Assembly (NCBI GenBank): GCA_964439605.1
Contig: CAYTPC010000146.1
Span: 1 to 64,000, forward strand
Origin: JAITWT01 sp964439605
Lineage (GTDB): Bacteria > Pseudomonadota > Gammaproteobacteria > Burkholderiales > Burkholderiaceae_C
DNA length: 64,000 nt
Direction: 5' to 3'
The translations under genes and the position numbers were made by a program. Below, one piece after another: positions 25,473 to 33,693 of this stretch. Below the pieces are notes generated by a model that saw nothing but the letters and a program-made list of their open reading frames with translations, searched no databases and was not told the DNA's origin. Every line of letters starts with the position of its first letter. Position 1 is the stretch's first letter.

Positions 25473-26783
25473 TCAATCCGAATGACGGTTGGTGTGAACG
25501 GGCAGCAGGGGCCGGCCAAAGTTGGCCGCGATGACGCGCCTGACCTCGGCATCGGCGCCACGGTCGAGGTCGCTGTAGACCTGCGTTTGCGCCAGCGGCG
25601 TCTGGCGCGGCGCGTTGGCCAGCATCTTGCCGCTGCGGTCGCGCACGTCCACTTCGGCGTCCATCGACAGGCCCACGCGCAGCGGATGCGTTTTGAGCTG
25701 TTCGGGATCGAGTTCGATGCGCACCGGCACGCGCTGTACCACCTTGATCCAGTTGCCGGTGGCGTTCTGCGCCGGCAGCAGCGAGAAGGCTGCGCCAGTG
25801 CCCACGCCCAGTCCGGCCACCTTGCCGGTGTACTGCACTTTGCCGCCGTACATGTCGGCGGTGAGCGTGGCCGGCTGGCCCAGGCGGATGTTGCGCAACT
25901 GCACTTCCTTGAAGTTCGCATCGACCCATACACCTGCGAGCGGCACCACCGACATCATCGGCGTGCCGGCCGCCACGCGCTGGCCCAATTGCACGGTGCG
26001 CTTGGCCACGTAGCCATCGACCGGCGCCAGCAGCCGCGTGCGCTGGAGCGCCAGGTAGGCCTCGCGCACCTTGGCGGCGGCGGCCTGCACGCTCGGGTGC
26101 TGCTCGATGCTGGTGCCGTCTGTGAGTGAGCGGTTGCTCGCAAGCTGCTCGCGCGCGGCGGTCACACCGGCCTGCGCGGAGGCCAATGCGCTCTTGGCGT
26201 TTGCCAGGGCCGTCTCGGCATGGTTGAGTTCTTCCTTGGACACCGCGCCATTGCCGGACAGCGCACGGCGGCGTTGCAGGTCGTCCTGTGCGCGTGCGAT
26301 ATCGCTCTGTGCCTTGGCGATGTCGGTCTCGCGCAGCGTCACTTGCGCCGCCAGCGAGCCATTGTTGAGATACAGCGTGCGCACTTGCCGTACCGCCTGT
26401 CCGAGCGCGGCTTCGGCCTGCTCGAGCGCCACCTTGGCATCGGCCGGATCGAGCTGGACCAGGAGTTGGCCAGTTTTGACGAAATCGGTGTCATCGACCA
26501 TGAGGGTCATGACGGTGCCGCCGATTTGGGGCGTGATCTGGATCACGTTGCCCTGCACATAGGCGTTGTCGGTTGATTCGTAGCGGCTTGCCACCATCCA
26601 CTCGTACAAGCCCCAGCCCGCGGCAGCGACGACGACGACCGCCGTGAGCATGCCCAGGGCGCGGCGGCGCTTGCCGTCGGCCGCCGAAAAACGGGAAGCG
26701 GGGGAGAGCGCCGCACGGCCTGCCACGGGCGCGGCCGGCGCCTGGGCGGCAGACGCTGGTTGTTTGTTCTGACTGTCTGTCAT
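25473..26783 (-). CDS. Efflux periplasmic adaptor (EmrA/HlyD-like)
   Basis: A 436-residue membrane-fusion protein. An Ala-rich N-terminal cytosolic part is followed by one membrane span at about residues 42-60 (RRALGMLTAVVVVAAAGWGL), then a biotinyl-lipoyl-like strand (YVQGNVIQITPQIGGTV), a long coiled-coil hairpin (about 110-225) and the barrel region with RLLAPVDGYVAKRTVQLGQRV. This is the order typical for EmrA. It links the EmrB-like permease to the outer-membrane channel. It starts 28 bases after the channel gene and ends 50 bases before the permease gene, forming one operon with them and the MarR regulator. Confidence 0.93.
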   Translation of the reverse strand: MTDSQNKQPASAAQAPAAPVAGRAALSPASRFSAADGKRRRALGMLTAVVVVAAAGWGLYEWMVASRYESTDNAYVQGNVIQITPQIGGTVMTLMVDDTDFVKTGQLLVQLDPADAKVALEQAEAALGQAVRQVRTLYLNNGSLAAQVTLRETDIAKAQSDIARAQDDLQRRRALSGNGAVSKEELNHAETALANAKSALASAQAGVTAAREQLASNRSLTDGTSIEQHPSVQAAAAKVREAYLALQRTRLLAPVDGYVAKRTVQLGQRVAAGTPMMSVVPLAGVWVDANFKEVQLRNIRLGQPATLTADMYGGKVQYTGKVAGLGVGTGAAFSLLPAQNATGNWIKVVQRVPVRIELDPEQLKTHPLRVGLSMDAEVDVRDRSGKMLANAPRQTPLAQTQVYSDLDRGADAEVRRVIAANFGRPLLPVHTNRHSD

Positions 26784-26811
26784 GGTGTGATGTCTTTCAA
26801 AATGCGGTGTA

Positions 26812-28278
26812 TCAGGGCTTCAGCGCGGCCGCTTCCGGGTCGTAGCCGCCACCCAGCGCATGGGCAAGCCCCACTTGGGCATCCAGCGCCCGCGCGGCCA
26901 GATCGACCCCCTCGCGGCGTTGCGCCAGGACGCTGGTTTCAGCCGTCAGTACGTTCAGATAGTTTCCGAGTCCGGCGCGGTAGCGCTGCAGTGAAATCGC
27001 GTAGGCGCCTTCCGCGGCCGCCTGTCCTTGGCGCTGCTGCACCTGCTGGCGCGCGATGGATTGCACCGCGGTGACCTGGTCGGCCACATCGCGCACCGCG
27101 TCAAGCACCGTGGCGTTGTAGCTCTCGATGGCGGCGTCCAGATCGGCATTCTTGCCGTGCAGGTTGGCGCGCAGCCGCCCGCCCTCGAAGATCGGCAGCC
27201 GGATCGCCGGCCCGACGCCCCACTGTTGGCTGGCGGATTTGAACAATTGATCGAAACCCAGGCTCTGAAAACCGGCAAAGGCTGCGATATTGATGTTGGG
27301 ATAGAACTGGCTTTTGGCATTGGCCACATCCTGAGTGGCCGCTTCGACGCGCCAGCGCGCGGCCGCCACGTCGGCGCGGTGGCCCAATAGATCGGCCGGA
27401 ATGCTCGCTTGTAATGGAATGGCTTTGAAAGCGTCGAGCTTGGGCGGCACGAGCGCCTGCGTCGCGCCGGGCTGGCCCACGAGCGCGTCGAGCGCATGCC
27501 GGGTCTGTTCGATCTGCTCATCGAGCGCTTCGATACGCTGGCGCGCCTCGGGCAGGCCGGCTTCGCTCTCGCGCAATTCAAGCATCGAGTCCAGTCCGGC
27601 GGACACGCGGTCGCGCACCAGATGCAGCGCATCCTGGCGCTGCGCGAGCATGCGCCGCGCCACATCTTGCTGGCCGTTCAGGCGCGCCCACTGGATATAG
27701 CCGCGGGCCACGCGTGTGGCCAGCAGGATACGTGAGGCCGACGCTTCGGCCTGCGCCGCATTGACCGTGCCGATGGCCGCCTCCAGCGCCGAGCGGTTCT
27801 TGCCGAAGAAATCCAACTCCCAGCTGCCGTTGAACTGGAACGTGCCCATCTCCCGCACCGAACCGCCCAGCGGCGGCGGATAAATGAAGTTCTCGCTGAA
27901 CTTCTGGCGTGTCAGGTCGAGCCCGGCGCCGATCTGCGGCCAGTCGGCGGATCGGGCTACGCCCGCAGCCGCCTGCGCGCGTTCAACCCGGGCATACGCA
28001 ATCTGCAGATTAGGGCTGTCTTTCAGGGCCTGGTCGATCAGGGCGTTGAGTTGGGCGTCGCCAAACGCCAGCCACCATTGCGGATCAACCGTGTTGGTAT
28101 CGATCTGGGCGATCACGTCGTGCGCCACGTCGGCGCCCAGGCCGAGCGACTCGGCATCGCGCAGATGAGCCTGCGAAGAAATGCCCGACATGTCGGCACA
28201 GCCGGCCAGCAGGACAAGCGCGGCCGTTGCCGTCGCCAGGGCGCGGCGCCCGAAGCGATCAGGAATGGCGGGACTCAT
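26812..28278 (-). CDS. Outer-membrane efflux lipoprotein (NodT/OprM family)
   Basis: A 488-residue TolC-like channel. The signal sequence ends in the lipobox LVLLAGC, giving Cys27 as the lipidated residue. Two OEP repeats follow, with NLQIAYARVERAQAAAGVARS and ESYNATVLDAVRDVADQVTA as the helical landmarks. ATG 28278 is chosen because of the GGAGA site upstream and because it puts the lipobox at the normal distance; the open frame back to 28455 overlaps the regulator. It overlaps the 3' end of the marR-like gene by 20 bases, so the two are probably transcribed together. Confidence 0.92.
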   Translation of the reverse strand: MSPAIPDRFGRRALATATAALVLLAGCADMSGISSQAHLRDAESLGLGADVAHDVIAQIDTNTVDPQWWLAFGDAQLNALIDQALKDSPNLQIAYARVERAQAAAGVARSADWPQIGAGLDLTRQKFSENFIYPPPLGGSVREMGTFQFNGSWELDFFGKNRSALEAAIGTVNAAQAEASASRILLATRVARGYIQWARLNGQQDVARRMLAQRQDALHLVRDRVSAGLDSMLELRESEAGLPEARQRIEALDEQIEQTRHALDALVGQPGATQALVPPKLDAFKAIPLQASIPADLLGHRADVAAARWRVEAATQDVANAKSQFYPNINIAAFAGFQSLGFDQLFKSASQQWGVGPAIRLPIFEGGRLRANLHGKNADLDAAIESYNATVLDAVRDVADQVTAVQSIARQQVQQRQGQAAAEGAYAISLQRYRAGLGNYLNVLTAETSVLAQRREGVDLAARALDAQVGLAHALGGGYDPEAAALKP

Positions 28279-28891
28279 TCTTGTTTTCTCCATTCTTACG
28301 TTCTCCATGGGACGCACGCGCCTGCGCGTTCGCCAGGATGCGATATAAAAAACCACTGAGCTGCTCCCATTCCTCGCGGCTGAAGCCCGCGAGGTATTCG
28401 TTGTGGATCCGGCTGAGCACCCGCGGAACTTCTTCGGCGGCAGCACGGCCTTCATCGGTGAGCTCGATGTTGACGACCCGCCGGTCGGATACCGAGCGCA
28501 CCCGCCGGCACAGGCCCTTGGCCTCCAGCCGGTCGAGCAGCCGCGTCATCGCCCCGGCGTCGAGCTCGCACTCGCGCGCAAGTTCAGCCACTGTGGTGGC
28601 CCGATGCGTGTGGACCTTATGCAGCGGAAGCCATTGCGGGTAGGTTGGCCCGCCAGGCTCGCACAGAGAAGTTTCGACCGACTGGCTGATCAGCGAAAGA
28701 ATCCGGCGCATCAGATACCCGATGCTCTCCTCAGGCTGGTAAGTTTCCGCGCGATAAAAGTCCGGCACCGTCAGATTCTGCGAACCAGCTGGCCCCCGAA
28801 GCTTGGCCAACGCACGCTTTAATCTGTTCGATACCATTGAGCTTCGTAAACTGACCGATCTGGCTGAAAAATCTTGCGTCTTGTCAAACAT
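28259..28891 (-). CDS. MarR-family transcriptional regulator
   Basis: A winged-helix regulator of 210 residues. The DNA-binding part is recognisable as TTVAELARECELDAGAMTRLLDRLEAKGLCRRVRSVSDRR, with the wing residues after it. MarR proteins of this operon type (EmrR, FarR) repress efflux genes and let go on binding a phenolic or fatty ligand. The N-terminus is uncertain: ATG 28891 or ATG 28837 are possible, neither with a good ribosome site. It leads the efflux operon (regulator, channel, adaptor, permease) and faces the ABC exporter gene across a 91-base gap with an inverted repeat. Confidence 0.9.
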   Translation of the reverse strand: MFDKTQDFSARSVSLRSSMVSNRLKRALAKLRGPAGSQNLTVPDFYRAETYQPEESIGYLMRRILSLISQSVETSLCEPGGPTYPQWLPLHKVHTHRATTVAELARECELDAGAMTRLLDRLEAKGLCRRVRSVSDRRVVNIELTDEGRAAAEEVPRVLSRIHNEYLAGFSREEWEQLSGFLYRILANAQARASHGERKNGENKNESRHS

Positions 28892-28909
28892 GAGCAAGAC
28901 TCGATTTTG

Positions 28910-28923
28910 ATTGCCGAGGCAAT
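28910..28923. promoter_or_regulatory. Candidate MarR operator in the divergent promoter region
   Basis: ATTGCC-GA-GGCAAT is a perfect 6+2+6 inverted repeat located 18 bases upstream of the probable marR-type start and 59 bases upstream of the ABC exporter start. Position, symmetry and AT-rich flanks fit a self-regulating MarR site that could act on both divergent genes. This is inferred from position only. Confidence 0.4.
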
Positions 28924-28982
28924 TATTGTCAAGGCTTCATTTGAGAGAACAAGGGTTTATCAGAATCCATAGAATTTCCTGT

Positions 28983-30761
28983 ATGACTGCTTCCTCTTCC
29001 GCCCCCGCCAAGGGCTCGCCGCGTTCACTCAGCGGCTTGGCCCCGTTTCTGCGTCCCTATCGCGTTCAAATCATTCTGGCGGGCTTGTTTCTCGTGGGGG
29101 CGGCCGTGACCACGTTGCTGTTCCCGCTGGCGCTGCGCCAGTTGATCGACGGCGGCCTCGTGGGGGGACAAGACGGCCCTTCGATGGCACTGCGCGGTCA
29201 TTTCCTGGATCTGTTCCTCGTGGCGGTGGCACTGGGGCTTTTTTCGGCGGCGCGCTTTTTTACCGTCTCCTGGCTCGGTGAACGAATCACGGCCGACTTG
29301 CGCAATGCGGTTTACGCGCGGGTGCTGCACCAGAGCCCGGTTTTTTTCGAGACGACGCAGACTGGCGAGGTGCTCTCGCGCCTGACGGCAGATACCACGC
29401 TGGTCCAAACGGTGGTTGGCTCCTCGCTGAGCCTGGGTTTGCGCAACACGGTGATGGGGCTGGGCGCACTGGTGATGCTGGTTTGGAGCAACCCTTATGT
29501 GATGGCGCAGGTACTGCTCATCCTGATGCTGGTGGTGGTGCCGAGCATGTGGTTCGGGCGGCGCGTGCGCAAACTCTCGCGCGCCAGCCAGGATCGCGTA
29601 GCCGACGCCAGCGCGATCGCGGCCGAGGTGCTCAATGCGATCCCGGTGGTGCAGAGCTACACGGCAGAAGGGCGTGAATCGGCGCGCTTTCACGCATCGA
29701 CCGAAAACGCCTTTCAAACCGCCGTACGGCGCACCAAGGCCCGCGCGGTGCTCGTGGCTTTCATCATCATCGCCACTTCGGCGGCATTGCTGTGGGGCCT
29801 GTACCTGGGCACACAGGCCGTGCTGCACGGGGACATCACGGCGGGCCACCTGGGCCAGACTATCGTCTACGTCATTATTTTGGCAAGCGCTTTCGCGGTG
29901 CTCGGCGAGATTTACGGTGACCTGCTGCGCGCAGCCGGCGCGACCGAACGGCTGATGGAACTTCTGCATGCCGATTCGGCCGTTACCTCGCCGGCGGCGC
30001 CCGTCAAGGCCAGCGCATCCACCGGGGGCAGCAACTTCCGCTTCGAATCGGTCACCTTCAACTACCCGTCGCGGCCCGATACGCCGGCGCTGCGCGATTT
30101 CAAGCTCGACGTGCGCCCCGGCGAGACGGTGGCGCTGGTAGGTTCCAGCGGCGCGGGAAAAAGCACGGTGTTGCAACTGCTGCTGCGCTACTACGATCCG
30201 CAGGCCGGCCGCATCCTGCTCAACGGCACGCCCATTACCAGCCTGGCGCTGCACGATTTGCGCCAGCACATTGGCGTCGTGCCGCAAGATCCGGTGATTT
30301 TCTCGACCAGCGCGCTTGAGAACATCCGCTACGGACGCCCCGATGCGAGCGACGAGGAAGTGCGCGCCGCCGCGCGTGCCGCCTACGCCGATGACTTTCT
30401 CTCCATGCTGCCCGAGGATTACGGCACTTTCCTCGGCGAGCGCGGCGTCAGGCTTTCGGGCGGGCAACGCCAGCGCATCGCGATCGCGCGGGCGATCCTC
30501 AAGAACGCGCCGCTGCTGCTGCTGGACGAAGCCACGAGTGCGCTTGACGCGCAAAGCGAGCAAATGGTGCAGGCGGCTTTGGATTCGGCGATGAAAAACC
30601 GCACCACGCTGGTCATCGCGCATCGGCTGGCCACGGTACAGAAGGCCGATCGCATCGTCGTGCTCGATCACGGCAGCATCATTGAACAAGGCACCCACGC
30701 CTCGCTGGTGGCGCAAGGCGGCGTTTATGCGCAGTTGGCGGCGCTGCAGTTCACCAAATGA
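28983..30761 (+). CDS. ABC exporter with fused membrane and ATPase domains (MsbA/ABCB type)
   Basis: A 592-residue half-transporter. Six membrane spans lie in residues about 25-320, with the EXE-like segment ERITADLRNAVYARVLHQ in the coupling region. The ATPase domain follows: Walker A GSSGAGKSTVLQL, signature VRLSGGQRQRIAIARAIL, Walker B LLLLDEATSALDAQSE and switch LVIAHRLATV. Homodimers of this type export lipids, peptides or drugs. ATG 28983 starts the conserved part; the frame open back to 28911 would run through the inverted repeat. It is divergent from the MarR-led efflux operon and may share its control. Confidence 0.92.
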   Translation: MTASSSAPAKGSPRSLSGLAPFLRPYRVQIILAGLFLVGAAVTTLLFPLALRQLIDGGLVGGQDGPSMALRGHFLDLFLVAVALGLFSAARFFTVSWLGERITADLRNAVYARVLHQSPVFFETTQTGEVLSRLTADTTLVQTVVGSSLSLGLRNTVMGLGALVMLVWSNPYVMAQVLLILMLVVVPSMWFGRRVRKLSRASQDRVADASAIAAEVLNAIPVVQSYTAEGRESARFHASTENAFQTAVRRTKARAVLVAFIIIATSAALLWGLYLGTQAVLHGDITAGHLGQTIVYVIILASAFAVLGEIYGDLLRAAGATERLMELLHADSAVTSPAAPVKASASTGGSNFRFESVTFNYPSRPDTPALRDFKLDVRPGETVALVGSSGAGKSTVLQLLLRYYDPQAGRILLNGTPITSLALHDLRQHIGVVPQDPVIFSTSALENIRYGRPDASDEEVRAAARAAYADDFLSMLPEDYGTFLGERGVRLSGGQRQRIAIARAILKNAPLLLLDEATSALDAQSEQMVQAALDSAMKNRTTLVIAHRLATVQKADRIVVLDHGSIIEQGTHASLVAQGGVYAQLAALQFTK

Positions 30762-30773
30762 TTCTGGTTCAGC

Positions 30774-30798
30774 GCGCCGCCCAAGACGCCAGCGGCGC
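30774..30798. terminator. Hairpin between convergent genes, possible bidirectional terminator
   Basis: GCGCCGC and GCGGCGC form a 7-bp perfect stem with an 11-base loop, placed exactly between the stop codons of the convergent ABC exporter and DUF1178 genes. There is no real T-run on either side, so its strength as a terminator is doubtful. Confidence 0.35.
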
Positions 30799-30800
30799 TT

Positions 30801-31238
30801 CTATTGCAATGTTTCCTTGAGCGCATCGGGCAGCACCAGCGGCATGACTGCGATGCCCTCTTCGAGCAATTCCTCCGCCTGCTGCAACGTGGCTTGTCCG
30901 CGGATGCCGCGTTCGGCCGCTTCACCGTAATGGATCTTGCGTGCCTCTTGCGCGAAACGCTCACCCACATCCTCGGTTTTCGCCAACATCTCGCGCACCA
31001 AGCGCATCCAGCGTCCCTGTTGCGCCGCTTCGTCCGGCGTGAGCGCCAGGGGCTCTTGCGCCTCTTTCGCCTTGCCAAGGTTCAGCCGCGGCGCGGAGAG
31101 ACACTTGGTGATGGCCTTGTCGGCACAGACCGGGCACTCGATCAACCCGCTTGCAAGCTGCCCCTGGAACGCTTCGTTCGAGTCGAACCAGCCTTCGAAG
31201 TCATGGCCGTGCGCGCACCGCAAGTCGAGAACTTTCAT
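30801..31238 (-). CDS. DUF1178 family protein
   Basis: A 145-residue protein starting MKVLDLRCAHGHDFEGWF, the DUF1178 hallmark, with C8 and H10 plus the CPVCADK pair at about 36-39 forming a probable zinc ribbon. The family has no established function. It lies downstream of the nuo operon and the Nudix gene, as in many relatives. The stop codon is TAG. The 165-bp hairpin element lies between it and the Nudix gene, so co-transcription with the genes upstream is probably disturbed. Confidence 0.88.
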   Translation of the reverse strand: MKVLDLRCAHGHDFEGWFDSNEAFQGQLASGLIECPVCADKAITKCLSAPRLNLGKAKEAQEPLALTPDEAAQQGRWMRLVREMLAKTEDVGERFAQEARKIHYGEAAERGIRGQATLQQAEELLEEGIAVMPLVLPDALKETLQ

Positions 31239-31271
31239 GCCTCGATTGTCACCTTTCTGGGGTGTCGCCGG

Positions 31272-31436
31272 CTAGTGTCCTGAGTTAGAAGTTCGGTGAA
31301 GAAACAAATCTGTCGCAATCGGCGCCAGGCAAGGCGCGAACCGGAGCGATACCGAGTGGTATCGCGAGGATTTGCAACGCCGCATGGCGTCGATTGCGGC
31401 GGATTTGTTCATCGAATTTCTAACTCAGGACACTAG
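31272..31436. mobile_element. 165-bp MITE-like palindromic element
   Basis: The ends are perfect inverted repeats of 19 bases (CTAGTGTCCTGAGTTAGAA), and similarity of the two arms continues with a few mismatches and a 3-base gap through CAAATC and GCAATCG to an 8-bp central stem at 31346-31365 with a GAGT loop. So the whole unit is one imperfect hairpin with arms of about 80 bases. It carries no gene. CTAG occurs at both edges and may be a target duplication or part of the repeat. This is the layout of a miniature inverted-repeat transposable element moved by a transposase encoded elsewhere. Its right edge forms the last four codons of the Nudix gene. Confidence 0.8.
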
Positions 31437-32036
31437 TACCTGCCAATCGGGCGTCCACGCCCCGGATAGCGCGCTTTGCAGCCACAAGCCGCAGGCCAGC
31501 GTCTTGGCGTCGCTGATGCGGCCGTCACGGCACCACGCGAAGAACTGTTCCGTCGTTGCAATGAAAGTGTCGACGAATTCGCCTTCGTCGAGTTTGCGCT
31601 CGCCCAGCAATAGGCCGCGCGCAAAGTAGATGTGAATAATTTCGGTGGAGTAAGCAATCGCCGGGTGCATGGATCCCGCACGAGCCCATTCGCGCGCAAT
31701 GTAGCCGGTCTCTTCGCGCAATTCGCGCTGCCCGCAACCGAGCGGATCCTCGCCTGCATCCAGCTTGCCGGCCGGAAACTCGATCGCCACCTCGCCGATC
31801 GGATGACGGTACTGGCGTTCCAGCACGATGCGCCCGTCGTCAAGCAAGGGGACGACCACGACCGCGCCGGGATGCACGATGTATTCGCGCGTCGTATGCT
31901 GTCCGTTGGGCAAGCGCACCGTGTCGCGCCGCGCGCGCAGGAAATGACCGTCGAGCAGCGCTTCGCTCTTGATGCGCTCTTCCTTCAGGTGTGTGTCATC
32001 CATGAGGGCAGGGGGCATGCCGGTGGTGATGTTCAT
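31425..32036 (-). CDS. Nudix hydrolase, probable ADP-ribose pyrophosphatase
   Basis: A 203-residue protein. The Nudix box is perfect: G(KLDAG)E(DPLGCGQ)REL-REETGY. The upstream EFPAGK segment and the overall size suit the ADP-ribose/ADP-sugar pyrophosphatase group, which cleaves ADP-ribose to AMP and ribose 5-phosphate. The start is uncertain: ATG 32036 is the first in a series (32018, 32003) and none has a clear ribosome site; the frame open to 32192 reaches into nuoN. The last codons, CTA GTG TCC TGA, belong to the MITE-like element, so the native stop was replaced by insertion at or just after the end of the domain. The catalytic part is untouched. Confidence 0.88.
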   Translation of the reverse strand: MNITTGMPPALMDDTHLKEERIKSEALLDGHFLRARRDTVRLPNGQHTTREYIVHPGAVVVVPLLDDGRIVLERQYRHPIGEVAIEFPAGKLDAGEDPLGCGQRELREETGYIAREWARAGSMHPAIAYSTEIIHIYFARGLLLGERKLDEGEFVDTFIATTEQFFAWCRDGRISDAKTLACGLWLQSALSGAWTPDWQVLVS

Positions 32037-32178
32037 GCCGGCGCCGCGCCTGGAAAGCGATCGGCGACCGGCGCAAAATAGGTTTCTGCGAAATGCTTCT
32101 TGCGTGGGCGCAACATGGGTGCGTCCTTGTTTGCGGGAGTCCTGCGAACCAAGCCGAAGCACTCCCGGGCACTTGGGT

Positions 32179-33669
32179 TCAACCCGTCGCAAGCGTCGTC
32201 ATGATCGCCTTGGCGCACAAGGACATCAGTCCGCCGGGAACGATACCCAGGATCAGGATGAGCGCGCCGTTGAGCGTCAGGACCGCGCGCACCTGATACG
32301 GCGCCGATACGGTGGCTGCAGTGATGGGGTCATCAAAGTACATGACCTTGACCACGCGCAAGTAGTAAAAGGCGCCAATCAGCGACATCAGCACGGCAAA
32401 CACCGCGAGCGCAATGTACAGCGCCTCGCCCGAAGCCACGAGCGCTTGCAGCACCGCCAGCTTCGCATAGAAGCCCACCAGCGGCGGAATGCCCGCCAAT
32501 GAAAACATTGCAACCGCCATCACTCCGGCATAGAGCGGACTGCGCTGGTTGAGGCCGGCGAGGTCGGAGATTTCCTCGCTTTCGAAGCCCTCGCGTGCGA
32601 GCAAGAGAATGATGCCGAAGCTTGCCAGGGTGGTCAGCACATAGGTCACCACGTAGAACATCGCTGCGCTGTAGGCGGCCCCGGCGTTGTAGCTGTGGCC
32701 ATTGACCACGCCGGCCACCAGGCCGAGCAGCATGAAGCCCATTTGCGCGATGGTTGAATAGGCCAGCATCCGCTTGAGGTTGGTCTGCGCGATCGCGGCG
32801 ATATTTCCAATCAGCAGTGACGCGATGGCCAGCAGCGCCAACATCTGCTGCCAGTCGATCGCCAGCGGGAGCAGCCCCTCGACCAGCATACGGATGATGA
32901 TCGCAAACGCCGCCAGTTCGGGCGCGGCCCCGATCAGCAACGTGACCGCGGTGGGCGCCCCCTGGTACACGTCGGGAATCCACATGTGGAATGGCGCCGC
33001 CCCGATCTTGAACGCCAAGCCGGAGACGACGAACACCAAGCCGAACACCAGCACCTGATGCTTGATCTCTCGGCTCGAGATGGCTTTGAATACCTCGTTG
33101 ATGTCCAGAGACCCTGTCGCGCCGTAGATCATCGACATGCCGTACAGCAAGAAGCCGCTGGCCAACGCGCCGAGCACGAAATACTTCATGGCGGCTTCGC
33201 TCGCAGCCGCATTGTCACGGCGCAGCGCGACCAGCGCATAGCTCGACAGCGTCAGCAATTCCAGGCCGAGATAAATCAGCAGGAAATTGCTGCCCGAAAT
33301 CATCACGAACATGCCCAATAGCGCGAACAGGCTCAGCGTGAAGAGCTCGCCGCCGCGCAGCATGCCCCGGCCGGCTGCGTAAGGCTTGCCATAAATCAGC
33401 GTGACCATCAGCGCAATCGAGGCAAAGCACTTCAGGCAGTTGCCCAGCATGTCGCTGACGACCATGCCGCCGAAACCATAGATGGTCATCCCTTCATGCG
33501 CGCGAAAGCCCGTCAGGACGGCCACAACCACCAGCGTGAGCAGGGTCAGCGCATAAGTGCGCTGCCGGCGGCCTTCGGTCGCCGACAGGTCGACCAGTGT
33601 GATGACGCAGCCCATGACGAGCAGCACCAATTCGGGATAAATCGTGATCCAGCTGAGTTTGTCAATCAT
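32179..33669 (-). CDS. nuoN: NADH-quinone oxidoreductase subunit N
   Basis: A 496-residue antiporter-like subunit of the complex I membrane arm with about 14 spans. The proton-channel residues can be recognised in the segment LKRMLAYSTIAQMGFMLLGL and in the preceding FKIGAAPFHMWIPDVYQGAP. It is the last gene of the nuo operon. No convincing intrinsic terminator is seen in the 140 bases before the Nudix gene; a 7-bp repeat (CGGGAGT/ACTCCCG) at about 32136-32169 lacks a T-run. Confidence 0.96.
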   Translation of the reverse strand: MIDKLSWITIYPELVLLVMGCVITLVDLSATEGRRQRTYALTLLTLVVVAVLTGFRAHEGMTIYGFGGMVVSDMLGNCLKCFASIALMVTLIYGKPYAAGRGMLRGGELFTLSLFALLGMFVMISGSNFLLIYLGLELLTLSSYALVALRRDNAAASEAAMKYFVLGALASGFLLYGMSMIYGATGSLDINEVFKAISSREIKHQVLVFGLVFVVSGLAFKIGAAPFHMWIPDVYQGAPTAVTLLIGAAPELAAFAIIIRMLVEGLLPLAIDWQQMLALLAIASLLIGNIAAIAQTNLKRMLAYSTIAQMGFMLLGLVAGVVNGHSYNAGAAYSAAMFYVVTYVLTTLASFGIILLLAREGFESEEISDLAGLNQRSPLYAGVMAVAMFSLAGIPPLVGFYAKLAVLQALVASGEALYIALAVFAVLMSLIGAFYYLRVVKVMYFDDPITAATVSAPYQVRAVLTLNGALILILGIVPGGLMSLCAKAIMTTLATG

Positions 33670-33693
33670 GTCGTTCTCTTCTTCAGCATGGGG

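Noticed and set aside
32136..32169. 7-bp inverted repeat after nuoN as nuo operon terminator
   Set aside because: A 20-base loop and no T-run; too weak to be called.
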